Assembly: GCF_008843165.1 (NCBI RefSeq)
Contig: NZ_CP044427.1
Coordinates: 868,001 to 932,000, forward strand
Length of the DNA: 64,000 nt
Source of the DNA: Ornithinimicrobium pratense
Lineage (GTDB): Bacteria > Actinomycetota > Actinomycetes > Actinomycetales > Dermatophilaceae
Reading direction: 5' to 3'
Shown here: positions 17,410-27,200 of the stretch, one piece after another
Layout: each line of letters begins with the position of its first letter
How positions within the stretch are numbered: the stretch's first letter is position 1
The notes under the pieces: model-generated
What the model was told of the DNA's origin: nothing
Seen by the model: only the letters and a program-made list of their open reading frames with translations
Database searches by the model: none
Made by a program: the position numbers and the translations under genes

Positions 17410-18393
17410 GTGACCCAGGCACCCGGCAGCACCGCATACCCGCCCGTCTCGGTGATCATGCCCATCCTCAACGAGGAGGCCCACCTGGCCGAGGCGGTCG
17501 GCTCGGTGCTCGCCCAGGACTATCCCGGGGGTATGGAGGTCGTGGTCGCGGTCGGGCCGAGCCGGGACGGCACCCGGGAGGTGGCGGAAGGGCTGGCCGC
17601 GGCCGACCCTCGCGTGGTGGTCGTCGACAACCCGACGGGCCGCACCCCCGACGGTCTCAACGCGGCCCTGGCCAGGACCAGCCACGAGGTCGTGGTGCGG
17701 ATGGACGGCCACGGGGTGCTCAGCGACGGCTACGTGCGCCGGGCCGTGGAGGTGCTGGAGGAGACCGGGGCGGCCAACGTCGGGGGGCTGATGCTGGCCG
17801 AGGGGAAGAACGACATGCAGCAGGCGGTGGCGGTCGCGATGCGCTCGCCGCTGGGCATGGGCGGCGCCCGGTTCCATATCGGGGGCCGCCCGGGTCCGGC
17901 CGAGACCGTCTACCTGGGCGTCTTCCGGCGCTCCTGGCTCAGGCAGGTGGGCGGCTACGACCCGGCCTACGCCCGGGCTCAGGACTGGGAGATGAACCAC
18001 CGGATCCGCAAGGCCGGGGGCGTGGTGTGGTTCACCCCCGAGCTCACGGTGACCTACCGGCCGCGCGGCACGCTGCGCGAGCTGGCCCGGCAGTTCTACC
18101 GCACCGGTCGCTGGCGGCGGCAGGTGATGCGCCAGCACAGAGACACGGTCAGCGCCCGCTACCTGGCACCTCCGGTCGCGGTGGCGGTCCTGGCCGCAGG
18201 GGTCGTAGGCGGGCTCGCCTGGCGTCCCCTCTGGCTGCTGCCGGCCGGGTATGCCGCGACGATCACCGTGGGCGGGGCCTGGATCGCCCGTGGCCAGCCG
18301 CCGGGTGTGCTGCTGCGGGTGCCGCCGGTGCTGGCGACCATGCACCTGACGTGGGGCGCCGGCTTCCTCCGCGGTCCCGAGCCGCCGCCGTGA
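17410..18393 (+). CDS. Glycosyltransferase family 2 protein with C-terminal membrane segments
   Basis: GT-A glycosyltransferase of 327 residues. N-terminal nucleotide-sugar domain: VSVIMPILNEEAHLAEAV, then VGPSRDGTREVAE and the metal-site region VVVRMDGHGVLSDGYV. The acceptor-side motif is AQDWEMNHRIRKAGG (ED/QxxW-like). Two membrane helices close the protein (~265-285 and ~290-310). The combination suggests synthesis of a wall or membrane glycan at the inner face of the membrane. It is divergent from the LCP-kinase operon, which fits a wall-polymer role. Confidence 0.88.
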   Translation: MTQAPGSTAYPPVSVIMPILNEEAHLAEAVGSVLAQDYPGGMEVVVAVGPSRDGTREVAEGLAAADPRVVVVDNPTGRTPDGLNAALARTSHEVVVRMDGHGVLSDGYVRRAVEVLEETGAANVGGLMLAEGKNDMQQAVAVAMRSPLGMGGARFHIGGRPGPAETVYLGVFRRSWLRQVGGYDPAYARAQDWEMNHRIRKAGGVVWFTPELTVTYRPRGTLRELARQFYRTGRWRRQVMRQHRDTVSARYLAPPVAVAVLAAGVVGGLAWRPLWLLPAGYAATITVGGAWIARGQPPGVLLRVPPVLATMHLTWGAGFLRGPEPPP

Positions 18394-18394
18394 C

Positions 18395-18414
18395 CCGGGC
18401 GGCTGGCCGCCCGG
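18395..18414. terminator. Hairpin between convergent GT2 and scoB
   Basis: CCGGGCGG (18395-18402), loop CTGG, CCGCCCGG (18407-18414): perfect 8-bp stem in a 24-bp convergent gap. Confidence 0.6.
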
Positions 18415-18417
18415 TGC

Positions 18418-19092
18418 TCAGCCCTGGGTCGGCGGTGTGGGCTCCGGCGTGGGCTCGTCGACGGCGATGATGAGCTCGGGCTCGGTCTTCTCCACGACCT
18501 CCTCGACGGAGACGCCGGGGGCGACCTCGCGCAGCACCAGGCCGTCGGGGGTGACGTCGATGACGGCCAGGTCAGTGATGATCCGCTGGACCACCTTCAG
18601 GCCGGTGATCGGCAGGTCGCACTCGTTCTTGATCTTGTAGGAGCCGTCCTTGGCGACGTGGTCCATGAGCACCACGACCTTCTTGGCGCCCAGGACCAGG
18701 TCCATCGCCCCGCCCATGCCCTTAACCATCTTGCCGGGGATCATCCAGTTGGCGATGTCGCCCGCAGCCGAGATCTGCATGGCGCCCAGGATGGCAGCGT
18801 CGACCTTGCCGCCCCGGATCATCCCGAAGCTGGTCGCGGAGTCGAAGAAGCTGGCGCCAGGGCGTAGCGTCACGGTCTCCTTGCCGGCGTTGATGAGGTC
18901 AGGGTCCTCCTCCCCGTCGTAGGGGTAGGCCCCCACGCCGAGGATGCCGTTCTCGGACTGCAGCACCAGCTCGACGTCGTCCGGCACGTAGTTGGGGACG
19001 AGGGTGGGCATGCCGATGCCCAGGTTGACGTAGTCGCCGTCCTTGAGCTCGGCCGCGGCGCGGGCGGCCATCTCCTCACGGGTCAGTGCCAT
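18418..19092 (-). CDS. scoB: 3-oxoacid CoA-transferase subunit B
   Basis: Beta subunit of succinyl-CoA:3-oxoacid CoA-transferase (or acetate/acetoacetate type). The active-site glutamate that forms the enzyme-CoA thioester is in [12 protein letters not shown]. Other family segments are [17 protein letters not shown] and [23 protein letters not shown] (here [20 protein letters not shown]). 224 residues, normal length, with a short proline-rich tail. It begins 3 nt after the subunit A stop, and AGGAGGCC within the end of subunit A serves as Shine-Dalgarno. Confidence 0.94.
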   Translation of the reverse strand: MALTREEMAARAAAELKDGDYVNLGIGMPTLVPNYVPDDVELVLQSENGILGVGAYPYDGEEDPDLINAGKETVTLRPGASFFDSATSFGMIRGGKVDAAILGAMQISAAGDIANWMIPGKMVKGMGGAMDLVLGAKKVVVLMDHVAKDGSYKIKNECDLPITGLKVVQRIITDLAVIDVTPDGLVLREVAPGVSVEEVVEKTEPELIIAVDEPTPEPTPPTQG

Positions 19093-19095
19093 GGC

Positions 19096-19917
19096 TCAGG
19101 CCTCCTGGTCGGTGCGGGCGGAACCGGGGGCGTCCTGCCCGCAGGGGCGGGGCCCACGGGTGGTGCGCTTCTCGATGTCCTTCTCACGGGCCTGCTCCGG
19201 GGTGAGCACGAGCACCCGGTGGACATAGATGCCGGGCAGGTGCACGTCGTCGGGCTCGATCTCGCCGGGCTCGACGAGCTCCTCGACCTCGGCGACCGCG
19301 ATGTCCGCGGCCATGGCGCACAACGGGTTGAAGTTGCGGGCGGCCTTGTTGAAAACCAGGTTGCCGTGCCGGTCGGCCTTGGCGGCCCGGATCAGCCCGA
19401 AGTCGGCGAAGATGGAGTCCTCGAGCACGTAGTCGCGGACGGTCCCGCGGACGTCGAACTCCCGCTTTTCCTTGGCCGGTGACTCCTTGACGACGTTGCC
19501 TTCGCTGTCGTAACGCCACGGCATACCCCCTTCGGACACCTGCGAGCCCACGCCGGTGGGGGTGAAAAAGGCAGGGATGCCGGCGCCGGCTGCCCGCATC
19601 TTCTCGGCCAGGGTGCCCTGCGGGGTCAGCTCCACCTCCAGCTCGCCGGAGAGGTACTGGCGGGCGAACTCCTTGTTCTCCCCGACGTATGAGGCGATGA
19701 CGCGCCGGATGCGGTTCTGCTCCAGCAGCAGCCCCAGCCCCGCACCGTCGACGCCGCAGTTGTTGGAGACGACCTCCAGGTCCTTGGTGCCCCGGGAGAG
19801 CACCTCGCGGATGAGCACGGTCGGGATACCGGAGAGCCCGAAGCCGCCCACCGTGACGGTCATGCCGTCGGTGAGGCCCTCAAGCGCCTCCTGCGCGGAA
19901 GCGACGACTTTGTCCAT
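19096..19917 (-). CDS. scoA: 3-oxoacid CoA-transferase subunit A
   Basis: Alpha subunit partner of the preceding entry, needed to move CoA from succinyl-CoA to a 3-oxoacid such as acetoacetate. Family landmarks: TVTVGGFGLSGIP (CoA-binding glycine loop), EVVSNNCGVDGAGLGLLL, GIPAFFTPTGVGS and DFGLIRAAKADRHGNLVF. The last ~25 residues (RTTRGPRPCGQDAPGSARTD) are a non-conserved tail. ATG 19917 lies 7 nt after a TAGGGT box, so the message is probably leaderless. The pair links ketone-body or branched-chain breakdown to the acyl-CoA genes elsewhere in the window. Confidence 0.94.
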   Translation of the reverse strand: MDKVVASAQEALEGLTDGMTVTVGGFGLSGIPTVLIREVLSRGTKDLEVVSNNCGVDGAGLGLLLEQNRIRRVIASYVGENKEFARQYLSGELEVELTPQGTLAEKMRAAGAGIPAFFTPTGVGSQVSEGGMPWRYDSEGNVVKESPAKEKREFDVRGTVRDYVLEDSIFADFGLIRAAKADRHGNLVFNKAARNFNPLCAMAADIAVAEVEELVEPGEIEPDDVHLPGIYVHRVLVLTPEQAREKDIEKRTTRGPRPCGQDAPGSARTDQEA

Positions 19918-19930
19918 GGGCCCGACCCTA
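19918..19930 (-). promoter_or_regulatory. Leaderless-type -10 box of scoAB
   Basis: Minus-strand TAGGGT (19930 to 19925), 7 nt before ATG 19917, in the 30-bp gap after the TIGR03089 gene. Confidence 0.55.
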
Positions 19931-19947
19931 CAAGGGTCGGCGGGGAC

Positions 19948-20694
19948 CTAGACGGGGCCCTCCCCGGCGCGCCACGTGGTGGCGCACCGGGCGTCGACAC
20001 CCTCCGCCGCCATCCGGGGGTCCTCCGGGCCGGGCTGCGGGCCGCGGACCAGGACGGCGGACCCGTCCAGGTGCAGCAGCTGCAGCACCTGCCGCACGAA
20101 CAGGCCCCGGTCCTGCGTGCTGACCAGCGCTCGCGACCGTTCGGGCGCCGTGGGCAGGCCCTCGAGCAGGTCGGCGAAGCTGACCCGCTCACCGGCGCTG
20201 ACCAGGGCGATGTCATCGGCCTCTGCCTCGTCCCAGGCGACGAAGTCGTCAGCGTAGGTGGCCAGCTCGGCGGCCTCGTCCATCACGCCGGAGCGCAGCT
20301 CGCGGCCGAAGTCACGGGCCAGCGCGGGGAGCGTGACGGCCACCACCTCGTCGCAGTCCTCGGCCAGCTCACCGTCGGGATCGGTGGTGAGCAGGACGTG
20401 GGCGCCCTCGTGGGTGTCGACGGTCAGGGTGGCCCCGACCGACCAGACCGCAAGGGCCCAGTAGGCCAGCCGCCAGTGCGGGGCCGGTAGGTCGACCAGG
20501 ACCACCGAGCCCGGCTGCACGTCCAGCCCCTCCTGCAGGGCGTTGGCGGCCTTGGCGACCCAGTTGGCCAGCACGGCGCGGGAGAGCTCGATCCGCTCGC
20601 CGGTGCCGTCGGGGGTGTCGTCGTAGTACGTCAGCGCCGGTCGCGTCGCGTCGCGGGCGACGGCCCGACTCAGGACCTGGGCAGGCATGTGCAC
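19948..20694 (-). CDS. TIGR03089 family protein (truncated AMP-ligase-like)
   Basis: Protein of ~248 residues that resembles the N-terminal part of acyl-CoA synthetases but lacks the AMP-binding P-loop and the C-terminal domain. Recognisable: ALTYYDDTPDGTGERIELSR, NWVAKAANALQEGLDVQPG and VVLVDLPAPHWRLAYWALAVWSVGA. In many Actinobacteria it lies next to the LCP gene (Rv3268 beside Rv3267); here a GT and the CoA-transferase genes intervene. Function unknown. GTG 20694 is preferred over ATG 20688 since TACGGT (20702-20707) is 7 nt upstream. Confidence 0.8.
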   Translation of the reverse strand: MHMPAQVLSRAVARDATRPALTYYDDTPDGTGERIELSRAVLANWVAKAANALQEGLDVQPGSVVLVDLPAPHWRLAYWALAVWSVGATLTVDTHEGAHVLLTTDPDGELAEDCDEVVAVTLPALARDFGRELRSGVMDEAAELATYADDFVAWDEAEADDIALVSAGERVSFADLLEGLPTAPERSRALVSTQDRGLFVRQVLQLLHLDGSAVLVRGPQPGPEDPRMAAEGVDARCATTWRAGEGPV

Positions 20695-20754
20695 GGCCCC
20701 CACCGTAGTCGCTGCACTTGCACCAAGGGCGGTGCAGGGGCAGGCTGGGGCGCC

Positions 20755-21732
20755 GTGACCACCCCAGGCCGGAGCCCGCGAGGCCCTCACCGGGCGCAGC
20801 CGGCCGGTTTCTCCCGGGCTCGCCGCAGGGTCTGGCGGCCGGGTGCCCCGGTTGACGTCGGAGCCATCTGGGGCCCCTTGCGCCGCGGGGCCGGGGATCC
20901 CTGCTGGGTCGTCTCCGGTGGCGCGCTGTGGCGTGGGCTGCGCACGCCCGAGGGTTCGGCCACGTTACGGGTGGTCGCTCACGCCTCGGACGGCTTGGTG
21001 GAGGCGCACGCCTGGGGCGCGGGGGCGGACTGGGTGCTGGGCCACCTGCCGCTGATGCTGGGCGCGGAGGACGACGCCGAGGGGTTCGTACCCCACCACG
21101 ACCGGGTCGCCCTGGCGCTGCGCCGGCACCCCGGCTGGCGTGTCCCCCGCACCACCCTGGTCATGGAGTCCCTCGTGCCCGCCGTCGTGGAGCAGAAGGT
21201 CACGGGGCAGGAGGCGTTCGGCGGCTGGGGTCGCATCGTGCGCCGCTTCGGTGACCTCGCGCCCGGTCCTGGCGGCGCCCTGGGGGTGCGGGTGCCGCCC
21301 TCCGCCGAGCAGCTGGCGGCGATCCCGTCCTGGGGTTGGCTGCGCGCCGGCGTGAGCCCGCAACGCTCCGACACCGTGGCCCGGGTGGCGAGGGTCGCCG
21401 GACGGCTGGAGGAGACGTCGGGTATGCCGTTGCCCCAGGCCCGTCGCCGTCTGGTGAGCATCCCGGGCGTGGGGGTGTGGACCGCGGCCGAGACGGCACA
21501 GCGCGCGCTCGGTGACGCCGACGCGGTGAGCTTTGGTGACTACCACGTCGCGGCCAACATCGGCTGGGCGCTGACCGGTCGGCCTATGGACGACCACGGG
21601 CTGGTCGAGGTCCTACGCCCCTACGCCGGGCACCGCTACCGGGTGCAGCGGCTCCTGCAGCTGGACGGTGCCCTGCGGCCGCGCCGTGGGCCGCGGATGG
21701 CCCCGCGCGGGCACCTGCCGGTCGCCCGCTGA
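20755..21732 (+). CDS. DNA-3-methyladenine glycosylase 2 family (HhH-GPD, AlkA-like)
   Basis: Base-excision glycosylase of ~325 residues that removes alkylated bases. The helix-hairpin-helix is LVSIPGVGVWTAAETAQRAL and the catalytic aspartate follows in AVSFGDYHVAANIGW, as in AlkA. N-terminal ~110 residues form the mixed AlkA-like domain (TLRVVAHASDGLVEAHAWGA). Upstream in-frame ATG 20689 exists, but the stretch before GTG 20755 looks unlike the family and overlaps the start region of the divergent TIGR03089 gene, so I start at 20755. Converges on cofE. Confidence 0.85.
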   Translation: MTTPGRSPRGPHRAQPAGFSRARRRVWRPGAPVDVGAIWGPLRRGAGDPCWVVSGGALWRGLRTPEGSATLRVVAHASDGLVEAHAWGAGADWVLGHLPLMLGAEDDAEGFVPHHDRVALALRRHPGWRVPRTTLVMESLVPAVVEQKVTGQEAFGGWGRIVRRFGDLAPGPGGALGVRVPPSAEQLAAIPSWGWLRAGVSPQRSDTVARVARVAGRLEETSGMPLPQARRRLVSIPGVGVWTAAETAQRALGDADAVSFGDYHVAANIGWALTGRPMDDHGLVEVLRPYAGHRYRVQRLLQLDGALRPRRGPRMAPRGHLPVAR

Positions 21733-21763
21733 GCGGCTGGGTAGGCGCCGGCACGCGCACGGG

Positions 21764-22801
21764 TCAGGGGGCCGGCCACCCTGACAGCTGGTCAGGTGCT
21801 GGCACGTTGACCGCTGCGTGCAGGCCCTCACCGGCGAGGGCCACCTCGAGGCGGGCGGCCACCCGGCCGGCCAGCACGGGGTCCGCCGCGTGGACGGTAT
21901 ACCCCTGCCCGTGTCGGCCCACGACCTCTGCCCCGGGCTGGTTCAGCAGGGCCAGGCGGACCGCCCGTGCGGCCCTGGCGTCGGCTGGCTCGGGCACCAC
22001 GTCGGGCACCCCCACGAACCGGGCTTGGTCCGTGCCGGGGGCGGCGCCCAGGGCGGCGCGGACAGCCTCCTGGTGTCCCAGGGCGAACCAGTCACCGGGG
22101 CCGGTGCGCACCAAGGCCCGGGCGCCGGTGGCGGAGGGGTCCACGAGGTCGGACAGGCCCCGGAGCAGGGCCGCGGGGACGGCGTCGGCCTTGCCCTTGA
22201 CCAGGTCGGCCGCGGCGGCGAGCTCGTCGCCCACAGCGCGGGCGGTGACTGCCAACGGGCGGCCATCGACGTCGAAGCCCCCGCGAAGGTCATCCAGGAC
22301 GCGAACGCCGTGAGCCCCCAGGGCGAAGTCGGTCTGCCCCGCCCGCCAGGGGCGGCCGGCCGTGTCGCTGAGCACCAGCCCGAAGGCGACTCCCGGGACG
22401 CGGGCGGCCAGCTGCTGGTGCAGGTCGCGGGCCGCGGCGTCCGGGTCGGCCGGCAGCAGCAGCACCCCTCCGCGGGGGCCGGTGTTCGACGCGTCCACCC
22501 CTGCCGCGGCCAGGACCGGGCCGGCCAGCGACTCCACCACCTGCGTCGTGCCGTGCGCGGTGGTGCGCTCGGCGACCACCCGGACGGTATGCCGGGCCAC
22601 CGCCTCTTCGCGAGCGGCATGCTCCCGCAGCCCGTGGGCCTTGGACAGCACCTTGCCGGAGACCACCAGGACATCGCCGTCGAGCAGGCCGCCCCAGCGT
22701 TCGAGTGCGGTGCCCAGCAAAGCGGCGACATCGGCGCCCTCCTGGACCTCGGGCAGCCCGGTGAGGGGCAGCAGGTGGAGCGCCCCCGGCGCGGGCCTCA
22801 C
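21764..22801 (-). CDS. cofE: Coenzyme F420-0:L-glutamate ligase, with an unassigned C-terminal extension
   Basis: Adds L-glutamate residues to F420-0 in a GTP-dependent reaction. The CofE domain (~residues 8-245) shows LPLTGLPEVQEGADVAALL, VVSGKVLSKAHG, DASNTGPRGGVLLLPADPD and LSDTAGRPWRAGQTDFALGA. Mycobacterial FbiB carries a ~200-residue nitroreductase-like second domain; here only ~100 residues follow (TGPGDWFALGHQEAVRAAL to the end), too short for that fold. Start GTG 22801 overlaps the cofD stop by 4 nt (GTGA), so the two F420 genes are coupled. Confidence 0.9.
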   Translation of the reverse strand: MRPAPGALHLLPLTGLPEVQEGADVAALLGTALERWGGLLDGDVLVVSGKVLSKAHGLREHAAREEAVARHTVRVVAERTTAHGTTQVVESLAGPVLAAAGVDASNTGPRGGVLLLPADPDAAARDLHQQLAARVPGVAFGLVLSDTAGRPWRAGQTDFALGAHGVRVLDDLRGGFDVDGRPLAVTARAVGDELAAAADLVKGKADAVPAALLRGLSDLVDPSATGARALVRTGPGDWFALGHQEAVRAALGAAPGTDQARFVGVPDVVPEPADARAARAVRLALLNQPGAEVVGRHGQGYTVHAADPVLAGRVAARLEVALAGEGLHAAVNVPAPDQLSGWPAP

Positions 22802-23829
22802 GGGGCGGCCGGTCCGGCGTCGACCGCACGCCGACCCCGGCCGGGGGACAGGCCGCCCGCGAGGTCGAGCAGCTCACCCGCCAGCCGCGTCGCGCCGGGG
22901 ACGTCCCGCATCAGCAGATCGGTGGCCTGCACGGGCAGCCGCGAGGGGTAGGGGGCGCCTGCGTCGGCGTGGTCCACAAGCCAGCCGTCGAGGAAGTCGG
23001 CATAGAGCCCGGCGACACCGGCCGCCGACACCTCGACGCCCAGCGGCGCCAGGCAGGCGTCGGCGTGGCCGCGGACCGGCCGACCGCCGATCAGGGGGCT
23101 GACCCCGACGACGGGCGCCCGCGTGCCGCGCAGCGCGTCCCGGACCCCGGGGACACCCAGGATGATCCCGATCGAGACCACCGGGTTGCTTGGCGGCAGG
23201 ACGACGAGGTCCGCCGAGCGGATGGCCTCCAGCACCCCTGGTGCAGGGGTGGCCTGGGCCAGACCGGCGACCGTGAACGCGCTGGCTGGCAGCCGCGCCC
23301 CGTGCCGTACCCACCACTCCTGGAAGTGGATGGCCCGCTCGCCTCCCTCCTCGTCGGGCACCACGACGTGGGTTTCGATCGGGGTGTCGGTCACCGGCAG
23401 CAGCCGCACCCCCAGCTCGGGCAGGCCCCACCGACGGGCCAGCCGCTCGGTGACCTGGCTGAGGCTCAGGCCCTGGCCCAGCCACAAGCTGCGGGCCACG
23501 TGGGTGGCCAGGTCGCGGTCGCCCAGCCCGAACCACTCAGGGCCCACACCGAGCTTGGCTAGCTCGGCGAGCAGTGCGTGGGTGTCACCGGCCCGTCCCC
23601 AGCCCTGGTCCTCGTCGACGCCACCCCCGAGGGTGTAGAGGACCGAGTCCAGGTCCGGGCAGACCCGGAGGCCGAAGAGGGTGATGTCGTCCCCCGTGTT
23701 GCCCACGACGGTGAGCTGCGTGGGCTCGCCGTCGCCGCGGGAAGCGCCGGGGCTGGCGGCGAGGGCCTGGACGAGGCCACGGACGAAGCGGGCTCCGCCC
23801 ACGCCACCCGAGAGTGCGGTGATCTGCAT
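22798..23829 (-). CDS. cofD: 2-phospho-L-lactate (or phosphoenolpyruvate) transferase, F420-0 synthesis
   Basis: CofD/FbiA joins the activated lactyl- or enolpyruvyl-phospho group to FO, giving (dehydro-)F420-0. The 343 residues contain ITALSGGVGGARFVRGL, the GNTGDDITLFGLRVCPDLD metal/substrate region, SNPVVSIGIILGVPGVRDAL and VVGVSPLIGGRPVRGHAD. ATG 23829 is the natural start; the region upstream belongs to the whiB2 promoter area. Order whiB2 divergent from cofD-cofE equals Rv3260c-Rv3261-Rv3262. F420 made here could serve the LLM oxidoreductase at 11.5 kb. Confidence 0.94.
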   Translation of the reverse strand: MQITALSGGVGGARFVRGLVQALAASPGASRGDGEPTQLTVVGNTGDDITLFGLRVCPDLDSVLYTLGGGVDEDQGWGRAGDTHALLAELAKLGVGPEWFGLGDRDLATHVARSLWLGQGLSLSQVTERLARRWGLPELGVRLLPVTDTPIETHVVVPDEEGGERAIHFQEWWVRHGARLPASAFTVAGLAQATPAPGVLEAIRSADLVVLPPSNPVVSIGIILGVPGVRDALRGTRAPVVGVSPLIGGRPVRGHADACLAPLGVEVSAAGVAGLYADFLDGWLVDHADAGAPYPSRLPVQATDLLMRDVPGATRLAGELLDLAGGLSPGRGRRAVDAGPAAP

Positions 23830-23871
23830 ACCCCCATTGTGCGAGGTCAGGAGCTTGTAGCAGATCAGGGG

Positions 23872-23900
23872 TTGACTCGAAGGCATGACACGCGTGTAAT
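23872..23900 (+). promoter_or_regulatory. Sigma-70-like promoter of whiB2
   Basis: TTGACT (23872-23877), 17-bp spacer, TGTAAT (23895-23900), in an AT-rich patch. Expected start near 23907 gives a ~58-nt leader that ends in AGGAGG (23955-23960), 4 nt before ATG 23965. It is the only classical two-box promoter I could see in the window. Confidence 0.65.
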
Positions 23901-23964
23901 TCTCTTGTTGTGACTTCGCGTCATGACGGCGGGTGTACGTGTGGCGAGAGGTCGAGGAGGAGCC

Positions 23965-24234
23965 ATGCACGAGCTGGAATTGCTGTCCCTGTTGAACGGC
24001 GCCGAGGAGTCGGAGCCGGTGTCCTGGCAGGAGCGTGCCCTGTGCGCGCAGACTGACCCGGAGGCATTTTTCCCCGAGAAGGGCGGTTCGACCCGGGAGG
24101 CCAAGAAGGTCTGCGTCGGGTGCGAGGTCCGGGCCGAGTGCCTGGAGTACGCCCTGTCCAACGACGAGCGCTTCGGTATCTGGGGAGGCCTGTCGGAGCG
24201 CGAGCGGCGCAAGTTGAAGAAGCGCGCTGTCTGA
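23965..24234 (+). CDS. whiB2: WhiB-family iron-sulfur transcription regulator (WhiB2/WhmD type)
   Basis: Wbl protein of 89 residues. Four cysteines bind a 4Fe-4S cluster: the first in ERALCAQTDPEAFFP, then KKVCVGCEVRAECLEYAL (CxxC and C five residues later). The GIWGGLSERERRKLKKR turn and basic tail contact sigma factor and DNA. WhiB2/WhmD is needed for septation in mycobacteria and sporulation in Streptomyces. ATG 23965 is chosen for its strong Shine-Dalgarno; the product matches the family's usual length. Located opposite cofD as in mycobacteria. Confidence 0.94.
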   Translation: MHELELLSLLNGAEESEPVSWQERALCAQTDPEAFFPEKGGSTREAKKVCVGCEVRAECLEYALSNDERFGIWGGLSERERRKLKKRAV

Positions 24235-24273
24235 CCGGCGCCGCCTCGCGCGCCCGCTCCGTCAACCCCGCCC

Positions 24274-27200
24274 ATGACGTCGACGACCTCCTCGGTCGCC
24301 GGCGCGGTCCCCACCGACCGCGCGCCTCTCCACGACGTCACCGTCATCCTCCTCCCAGGGCTCGCGGACGCGGGCTCTGACGATGGCGCGGGCTCTGACG
24401 ATGGCGTCGAGAGCGACGTCGACGCCATGGTGGCGGTCCTCGACGCCGTTCAGCAGCAGACGCTGATGCCCCGTCGGGTGCTCGTCGTGGGGATCGACCA
24501 GGACAGTGAAGGCGCCGACCGGGTGCTGCGCCACCCGCTCACCGCCGTGCACCGGGTGCCCCTGCTGCTGCGCGGCCCTCTGGAGCCGGACGTACCTCGG
24601 TGGAAGGTCGTCGAGGACGCGCGCCGGGGCCTGCCCGTCCAGCAGGGTCACTGGCTGTGGTTCCTGGCCCCGGACTCCCGGCCGGCGCCCGATGCCCTGT
24701 CCGCACTGCTGTCGGCCACCCGGCGCAGCAGCCGGGTCGGCCTCGTGGGGCCCAAGCTGGTGGACGCGGAGGACCCTCGCCTGCTGGTCGGCCTCGGCCA
24801 CCACCTGACCGTGGCCGGCCGCGCGACCGATGCCCACCCCGCCGGCCTGGTCGACCAGGGGCAGCACGATCTGCGCCAGGACGTGCTCGGGATGCCGCTG
24901 GTCGGTTCCTTGGTGGACAGCGCCGTGCTCGACGCGGTCGGTGGCCTGGACCGGGCCTTCGGCGAGGACGGCGTCGACGGGTTGGACCTGGGGTGGCGCA
25001 GCCACCTGGCCGGCCACCGGGTCATCGTCGCCCCGGACGCCGTGGTTCGCCAGGGCGAGGACGGCCTCGGCGTGCGGGACCCCCTGCGGACGCGGATGCG
25101 TCAGCGGCAGGTGGCGCTGGCGCGCGGGTCGCTCTGGGCAGCCCCTTGGCGGACCCTTGGCGTGGCGGTCACCTCCCTGCTGGCTGCCCTCGTCCTGCTC
25201 CTGGTCAAGCGCCCGGCTGAGGCCGCGGGGGAGTGGGCCGACGTGCGGGCCGTGCTCAGCCCGGCTCGTGGCTGGGGTGCCCGCGGCCGGTTCGCCCGGC
25301 GCCGTACGGTGCGACCCCGGGACCTGGCCGGCCTGCACAGCCCCGCCCGCAGCGGCTGGCTCAGCACTCGCGAAACCGTCGTCGAGGCGCTCGACCCCCG
25401 GGCGGGTCGGTGGTCCGAGGGGTCGGCGGGGCGGACGGGCCCGCCGCACGGCGGGACCGAGACGGGGCCGGTGTCGGACGAGTTCGCCAACCTGGCCGGT
25501 GATGCACACCGTAGCCGGTTCAGCGCCCCGCTGGCCCTGGCCGTGCTGGTCACCATGGTGGTCACCGGGTGGTGGGGGCGGGACCTCATCGGTGCCCTCG
25601 ACCCTGGAGGCGTGGGTCTGGTAGGTCCCGAGCTCGGCCCGGCCGCCACCGACGCCCGCGGCCTGTTCTCCTCCGCCCTCGACGGGTGGCGCGGCGGGGG
25701 CCTGGGCCATGAGCGGGCACCGGAGCCCTGGCTCTTGCCCGCGGCGGCCATCGCGTGGTTGGCCTCCTGGCTGCCGGGGGCGGGGGCGACGGTGGCAGGT
25801 CCAGCACTGGCGTGGGTGCTGGCGCTGGCCGGACCGCTGTCTGTCCTCACCGCATACCTGGCCCTGCGCCGGGTCACGCACGGCCGGTGGGTCCGTGCGC
25901 TCCTCGCGCTGGGCTGGGCCGGCCTCGCGCCGTTGCCGCTGGCCCTCGGCGACGGCCGGCTGGGCCCGGCCGCGGTCCATGTGCTGGCTCCGCTGCTGGT
26001 TGCCGGGGTTGTGGTCTGCGCGATGCCCGAGCGTGGAGTGCGGCGCACCGCGGCATGCTTCGCCACGGTGCTGGGGATCGCGCTCGCCGCCCTGTGGGTG
26101 CCTGCCCTGCTGGTGCTGAGCACCGCGGGTGGCCTGCTCCTGCTCGCCCTGGGCCGTGGGTCCGCACGCTGGCGCGGTGGCGTGCTCGCGCTGCTGCCGT
26201 GGGCCTTCTTGCTGCCGTGGCTGCCCGCCGTCCTCACCGAGCCGGTGCGCCTGGCTGGGGGCGCGGGCGCCACCATGGCTGTTACCTCGCTGCCGTCCGT
26301 GGCCCCGGTGTGGCAGACCCTTCTGCTCCAGCCCGGTGCCCCGGTCCAGGCGGGCTCGCTGGCTGCGGTGCCGCTGTGGCTGACGGTCCCGCTGTGGTGG
26401 GGGGCCCTGGGAGCGCTGCTGGTGCCGGGCCGCTCCGGTCGCCGGGCCGGGGTGTTGCTTGCTGCCGCGCTCCTGGGGTTGGCCGCTGCCCTGCTGGCGC
26501 TGCGCACCGGCCTCGGCCGACTTCCGGCGGAGCATGCCCAGGCAGGGCTGTTCGTCACCGCCTGGCCCGGGACTGCGCTGTCGATTGCCGGTGCTGCCCT
26601 GCTGCTGGGCACGGGGATCCTGGTCGACCGGCTGATGAACCCCACCGCCTCCACCCGCCGTTGGCGTCGGGTGCTTGTGGCGCTGATCCTGGCCCCGACG
26701 GCAGCACTCGGAGCCTGGGGCCTGTCTCCCGCCCAGCGTCCAGATGCTCTCGGGGTCGCGACCGACCCGTTGCCCCCCGTGGCGGCCGAGCAGGGCCGTG
26801 GCCCGGCCGCCCTGCGCACGCTGGTGCTTGCACCGACGGGGCCGGACCCCACCGACGCCGTCCGAGTGGACCTGCTCGCCTCGGAGCCGGAGCCGGCCAG
26901 GATCCTGCGCGACCGCACGACCGACCTCACGACGCCGGTGCAGGAGCGAGCCGAGGTGCTCCGGGCCGCGGAGGTATTGGTGTCCGGCAGGTCGCCGGAC
27001 GAGGCCGCTGAGGCGGTGATGGACGTGGGTGCCGGGTACCTTCTTCTGCACGCGGCCGAGGAGCATCCGCTCGCGGCGCAGATCGACCAGGTCAGCGGCC
27101 TGACCAGGGTCTCCGGGCCACCGGAGCAGGTGCTGTGGCGCCGGACGGACGCCGACGCAGGCCGGGTCCGGGTCCTGGACGCCGACGGGGCACTGATCGG

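Noticed and set aside
20689..20754. Longer AlkA-like protein starting at ATG 20689
   Set aside because: The extra 22 residues do not resemble the family and would overlap the start and promoter of the divergent TIGR03089 gene.
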